DNA of 29,451 nucleotides from a virus. The stretch is taken from IMG/VR virus record IMGVR_UViG_3300021378_000107, positions 1 to 29,451 of that record, one strand, 5' to 3'. This document shows, piece after piece, positions 26,152 through 29,451 of this stretch (the first letter of the stretch is position 1; every line of letters begins with the position of its first letter). Under the pieces are notes generated by a model. The model ran no database searches. It was not told where the DNA came from and saw nothing but the letters and a program-made list of their open reading frames with translations. A program made the position numbers and the translations under genes.

Positions 26152-27568
26152 AGGCGATGAGGTAAACAAAGATTTTAAATCTAAGTTTCTCAGTGATGCT
26201 GAAATAGCAAAACAAAAGCTGGATACAGTAAGTTCAAGTTTCTGTTTGGCTAAATGGAAACAACTTAGTTTGCATTTGACAACCGGTATGAACAACAGTT
26301 GTTATCATCCTCCACTGCACAGAGCTGATGCTGATGCTATCAAACTCGACCCCGGTGCATTACACAACACAGAACACAAGAAGCAACAACGTAAGATGAT
26401 GCTAGAAGGCACACGCCCGCCAGAGTGTAGTTACTGTTGGGCAATGGAGGATAATGGCAAACTAAGTGACAGACACTATCGTTCTGGCGAGCCTTGGGCA
26501 ATGAAGGACTTCGAAACTATAAAGAATGTTCCGTGGGATCAGAATATAGTTCCTAGTTATGTTGAAGTAGACTTTAACAGTGCTTGTAATCTTAGTTGTA
26601 GTTATTGTTCGCCGCAGTACAGTAGTAGTTGGATGAAAGAAACCACACGAGAAGGTGCATGGCCAACCTCAACACCACACAACGACCCTAGCCACTTTGT
26701 AGGAGAACGCAGACCAATACCCGCAAGAGAACACAATCCATATGTAGAAGCGTTTTGGGAATGGTGGCCCTCACTGTATCCAGAACTTGAACATTTTAGA
26801 ATGACTGGTGGCGAACCAATGATGGATAAAAACACATATCGTGTATTTGATCATGTATTACAAAACCCATCACCAAAACTACATTTGAGTACTACATCTA
26901 ACTTCAGTGTTGAAGAAAAACTTTGGCAAAAGTATAAGGCCTATGTAACAATGCTTTGTGAAAAATCAAGCACTGTAGAACATTTCATGCAGTATGTTAG
27001 TCTTGATGGAATGTTTGAACCAGCAGAATACATGCGGCATGGATTGGACTTTAATTTGCTTTGGGACAGAGTAAACCAGTTTCTTAATGATATTCCAGAA
27101 CGTAACAGTATTACGTTTATTATTACAATGAACAATCTCAGTATCACCACACTTAAAAATTTATTTGCTGGCATACTAGGACTAAGGCAAATATACAGCA
27201 ACACTTATCAACGTATATGGTTTGATACACCGGTGTTGCGTACACCTACTTGGCAAAGTTTGCAAATACTTCCTGAAAGTTATGTACATGAGTTAGAGCT
27301 TTGCAAGATGTGGATGGATGATAATTTGGAAAAACCAGAAAAACGTTTCAAAGGATTTAAAGATTACGAAGTAGCCAGACTAGACAGAGACATTGCTTGG
27401 ATGCGTAACGGACAAAACTTAGATTCTAAGTATATACAACAAAACAAAGCAGACTTTTACAGATTCTTTAATGAGCATGATAGGCGCAGAGGTACAAACT
27501 TTTTAAAAACCTTTCCTGACATGAAAACATGGTGGAATGAGTGTAAATATTTGGCCGATAATTTTTAG
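26138..27568 (+). CDS. Radical SAM protein 2 with N-terminal Cys domain (476 aa)
   Basis: The core motif SACNLSCSYC puts the cluster ligands at C150, C154 and C157. MTGGEPMM at 222-229 is the SAM-binding GGEP motif. Just after the cluster comes YSSSWMKE. Ahead of the core, a domain with C36, C55, C97 and C100 (FCLAKW, NSCYHP, CSYCW) resembles an auxiliary-cluster domain. The C-terminal stretch (FYRFFNEHDRRRGTNF, then KTFPDMKTWWNE) is shared with the next protein and marks them as paralogues. ATG 26138 overlaps the preceding gene by 14 nt, with GAGAGAAAAG upstream. It is a probable radical enzyme on an unknown substrate, cytoplasmic. Confidence 0.88.
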   Translation: MKQNKGDEVNKDFKSKFLSDAEIAKQKLDTVSSSFCLAKWKQLSLHLTTGMNNSCYHPPLHRADADAIKLDPGALHNTEHKKQQRKMMLEGTRPPECSYCWAMEDNGKLSDRHYRSGEPWAMKDFETIKNVPWDQNIVPSYVEVDFNSACNLSCSYCSPQYSSSWMKETTREGAWPTSTPHNDPSHFVGERRPIPAREHNPYVEAFWEWWPSLYPELEHFRMTGGEPMMDKNTYRVFDHVLQNPSPKLHLSTTSNFSVEEKLWQKYKAYVTMLCEKSSTVEHFMQYVSLDGMFEPAEYMRHGLDFNLLWDRVNQFLNDIPERNSITFIITMNNLSITTLKNLFAGILGLRQIYSNTYQRIWFDTPVLRTPTWQSLQILPESYVHELELCKMWMDDNLEKPEKRFKGFKDYEVARLDRDIAWMRNGQNLDSKYIQQNKADFYRFFNEHDRRRGTNFLKTFPDMKTWWNECKYLADNF

Positions 27569-27582
27569 AAATAATTATACAT

Positions 27583-28941
27583 ATGCCAAAACAACCCAAC
27601 GAAACAGATTTAGATTATAAGCAAAGAGTATTGGACCCGCTTAGTTCAAGTATGTGCGGAGCCAAATGGTACAATGCAACCATATGGTTAGGCAGTGGCA
27701 TGACCACTAGTTGTCATCATCCTCTTCCGCATAAAGTTAGTGTCGAAGATGTTATAGCAAATCCAAAAGCACTACACAATACACCACAGAAAAAAGAAGA
27801 ACGTAGGCAAATGCAGTTTGGCGAGCGACCAAAGGGTTGCGAATACTGCTGGAAAGTAGAAGATATAGGGCGTAAAAATATTAGCGATAGAGTATACAAA
27901 AGCGTAATATACACTGATAATGAATTGCAGTGTGCCCATGCCACAGACCATAACGAAGATATAAATTTAAAAACACTTGAGATAGCATTTGATAGAACAT
28001 GTCAACTGGCTTGTAGTTATTGTAACCCTGCATTCTCCACAACATGGGTCAAAGACATCAAGAAGCACGGGACATATACCAATTTAGAATCTGATGGAAG
28101 GAATCATTTTACACATCCACATGATAGTTCGCAACTGTATAAGTTCAACGAAACAAACCCTTACATTGAAGCATTTTTCAAGTGGTGGGAATCAGACTTG
28201 CATCATACACTTGATGAGTTACGAATAACTGGCGGTGAACCAATGATGAGTGGGCACTTATGGAAACTATTAGACTGGTTTAAAGAGAATAAAGGTGCAA
28301 GTAAAACACGTATTGCTATTAATAGTAACCTACAATGTAGTATTGAAGACATAGAAAAATTACTTGACAGGGCAGATAGTGCTCCGCTTGACATATATAC
28401 TTCAAACGAAAGTCTTGGAAAACAAAGTGAATACATACGTGATGGATTAGACTGGGGTGTATGGTCTAGAAACTTACACATGCTTGCCAAGAGCAGAAAG
28501 ATACGCGGTTTGCACAACATGTGTACTATTAATGCATTATGTTTGGAATCCCTTCCTGAGTTTCTCACGTATTTGTTGCATGTAAAAGAACAACACGGCA
28601 GAGATTTTCCTAGTTTCACACTTAACATATTGCGTTTTCCAAGTTTTCAAAGTGCATTAGCATTACCAGATGAGTTACGCACATACCACAAGGATAGACT
28701 ACAACAGTGGTTTGATCAAAATGTCAACAACGATTTATTACACGAACATGAGATAAATCATACACAAAGATTATTAGACTATTTAGACGTGGTAAAAACG
28801 CCACATAGTGAGGCATTTGAGACTCCAAAACTACACAATGATTTTTGGCAATTTTACAATCAATACGATATACGTCGTAACAAAAACTTTGACAAAACAT
28901 TTCCAAGCATGAAAGAATGGCACAATGAGTTACGACTATAA
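27583..28941 (+). CDS. Radical SAM protein 3 with N-terminal Cys domain (452 aa)
   Basis: RTCQLACSYC gives cluster ligands C140, C144 and C147. ITGGEPMM at 215-222 is the SAM motif, and FSTTWVKD follows the cluster. The N-terminal domain has C25, C44, C86 and C89, with the same gaps (19, 42 and 3) as in the preceding protein. Both share KALHNT/GALHNT and an EYCW/SYCW ED segment. The C terminus FWQFYNQYDIRRNKNF, then KTFPSMKEW, is again shared. ATG 27583 follows the preceding stop by 14 nt, the only non-overlapping junction in the cassette. No Shine-Dalgarno was seen. It overlaps the next gene by 17 nt. Confidence 0.88.
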   Translation: MPKQPNETDLDYKQRVLDPLSSSMCGAKWYNATIWLGSGMTTSCHHPLPHKVSVEDVIANPKALHNTPQKKEERRQMQFGERPKGCEYCWKVEDIGRKNISDRVYKSVIYTDNELQCAHATDHNEDINLKTLEIAFDRTCQLACSYCNPAFSTTWVKDIKKHGTYTNLESDGRNHFTHPHDSSQLYKFNETNPYIEAFFKWWESDLHHTLDELRITGGEPMMSGHLWKLLDWFKENKGASKTRIAINSNLQCSIEDIEKLLDRADSAPLDIYTSNESLGKQSEYIRDGLDWGVWSRNLHMLAKSRKIRGLHNMCTINALCLESLPEFLTYLLHVKEQHGRDFPSFTLNILRFPSFQSALALPDELRTYHKDRLQQWFDQNVNNDLLHEHEINHTQRLLDYLDVVKTPHSEAFETPKLHNDFWQFYNQYDIRRNKNFDKTFPSMKEWHNELRL

Positions 28942-29451
28942 CAGTAGCGATCCAATAAAGATAAAGTTAGATGATCTAGAAACACGTGAGCGTTTCCTAC
29001 TAAGCGAAAGCAAAACATTTTGTATGTATCCTTGGATACATCTACACGCATATCCAACAGGCGAAGCATATCCTTGTTGTCATGCTGAAATGGGTGTAGG
29101 ACAGGTAGGCAACTGTAAAACAAACACCATGACTGAAATATGGAATAGTGCAGAACAAAAGCAACTGCGTAAAGACATGCTAACAGAAACAGAGAACAGT
29201 GCATGCGGACGTTGTTACGAACAGGAGAAGTCAGGCTTCTTCTCAGGTAGACAAAGTGCAAACAAGCATCACGGACATCACATACACAGAACAAAAGACA
29301 CCGCACCAGACGGTGCATACAACGACTTTCAAATGACCTATTGGGATATACGTTTTTCAAATCTTTGTAACCTGAGTTGCCGAAGTTGTGGACATATATT
29401 TTCAAGCAGTTGGTACAAAGATCAAACTGCACTTGCAGGTCCAGAATGGGC
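28925..29451 (+). CDS. Radical SAM protein 4 with N-terminal SPASM/Twitch-like domain (3' partial)
   Basis: The frame opens at ATG 28925 (MSYDYNSSDPIKIK) inside the end of the preceding gene and runs off the right edge after 175 codons. The N-terminal domain is FCMYPWIHLHAYPTGEAYPCC (C33, C51, C52), then NCKTNTMTEIWNS (C64), LRKDML, and CGRCYEQE (C94, C97). It resembles the SPASM/Twitch auxiliary Fe-S region usually found after the radical SAM core. The core begins NLCNLSCRSC with C148, C152 and C155, and FSSSWYKD follows. From memory, proteins of this layout are annotated in marine phages as twitch-domain radical SAM proteins of unknown function. The GGEP part lies outside the window. Confidence 0.85.
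   Translation, partial: MSYDYNSSDPIKIKLDDLETRERFLLSESKTFCMYPWIHLHAYPTGEAYPCCHAEMGVGQVGNCKTNTMTEIWNSAEQKQLRKDMLTETENSACGRCYEQEKSGFFSGRQSANKHHGHHIHRTKDTAPDGAYNDFQMTYWDIRFSNLCNLSCRSCGHIFSSSWYKDQTALAGPEW

Noticed and set aside
27576-27583. TATACATA as a late promoter before radical SAM gene 3
   Set aside because: By T4 spacing transcription would start inside the coding region, and the gene lies in a continuous translation unit.
28860-29432. 190-aa minus-strand ORF at the right edge
   Set aside because: It is antisense to the radical SAM cysteine motifs and is Cys/Leu/His-rich, as expected of a shadow frame.
1-29451. CRISPR array, insertion sequence, integrase, attachment site
   Set aside because: No regularly spaced repeats, transposase or integrase motifs, or terminal repeats were seen on either strand.

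Overview
The window is about 29.5 kb of AT-rich DNA from a T4-like myovirus. All genes are on the + strand and tightly packed. The baseplate proteins gp25 and gp6 are recognisable, and a TATAAATA-type (T4 late, gp55-class) promoter is visible. Protein sequence style, low GC and radical-SAM cargo resemble marine phages of the pelagiphage/cyanophage T4-like group. The host is not shown by the sequence, and an uncultured marine phage contig is equally possible.

Region 1 (1-21573) is the late structural module. It holds the C-terminal part of a probable baseplate-hub or tail protein (open at the left edge), gp25, an unusually long gp6, and a giant 4531-residue baseplate/tail protein. The giant protein contains a seven-repeat FG-GAP-like propeller and many beta-sandwich repeats. 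A 218-aa structural protein, a 450-aa tail fibre-like protein and a 317-aa tail/fibre-like structural protein follow. TAAATA(C/T) late-promoter-like motifs recur at most gene junctions of this module. A perfect TATAAATA stands before the 317-aa gene, followed by a palindromic 5' leader. A strong intrinsic terminator (21592-21623) closes the module.

Region 2 (21640-29451) is an accessory cassette of ten ORFs. They overlap by 4-17 nt, except for one 14-nt gap and the incomplete last gene. In order: a small unknown protein, two related GT-A-like glycosyltransferase candidates, a 115-aa unknown protein, a small exported protein with a signal peptide, a third glycosyltransferase candidate with a DGD motif, and four consecutive radical SAM proteins, the last cut by the window edge. 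The radical SAM proteins carry a cysteine-rich domain before the CX3CX2C cluster site, reminiscent of a SPASM/Twitch domain moved to the N terminus. In three of the four the cysteine spacing is nearly identical.

Reading the layout together, the baseplate and fibres are made from late promoters. The cassette placed directly after the fibre genes looks like one co-translated sugar-transfer plus radical-chemistry unit. It could decorate virion adhesins, host surface glycans or a small metabolite. Its substrate cannot be read from the sequence. No tRNA, CRISPR, insertion sequence or integrase was seen, and there is no gene-free stretch above 300 bases.
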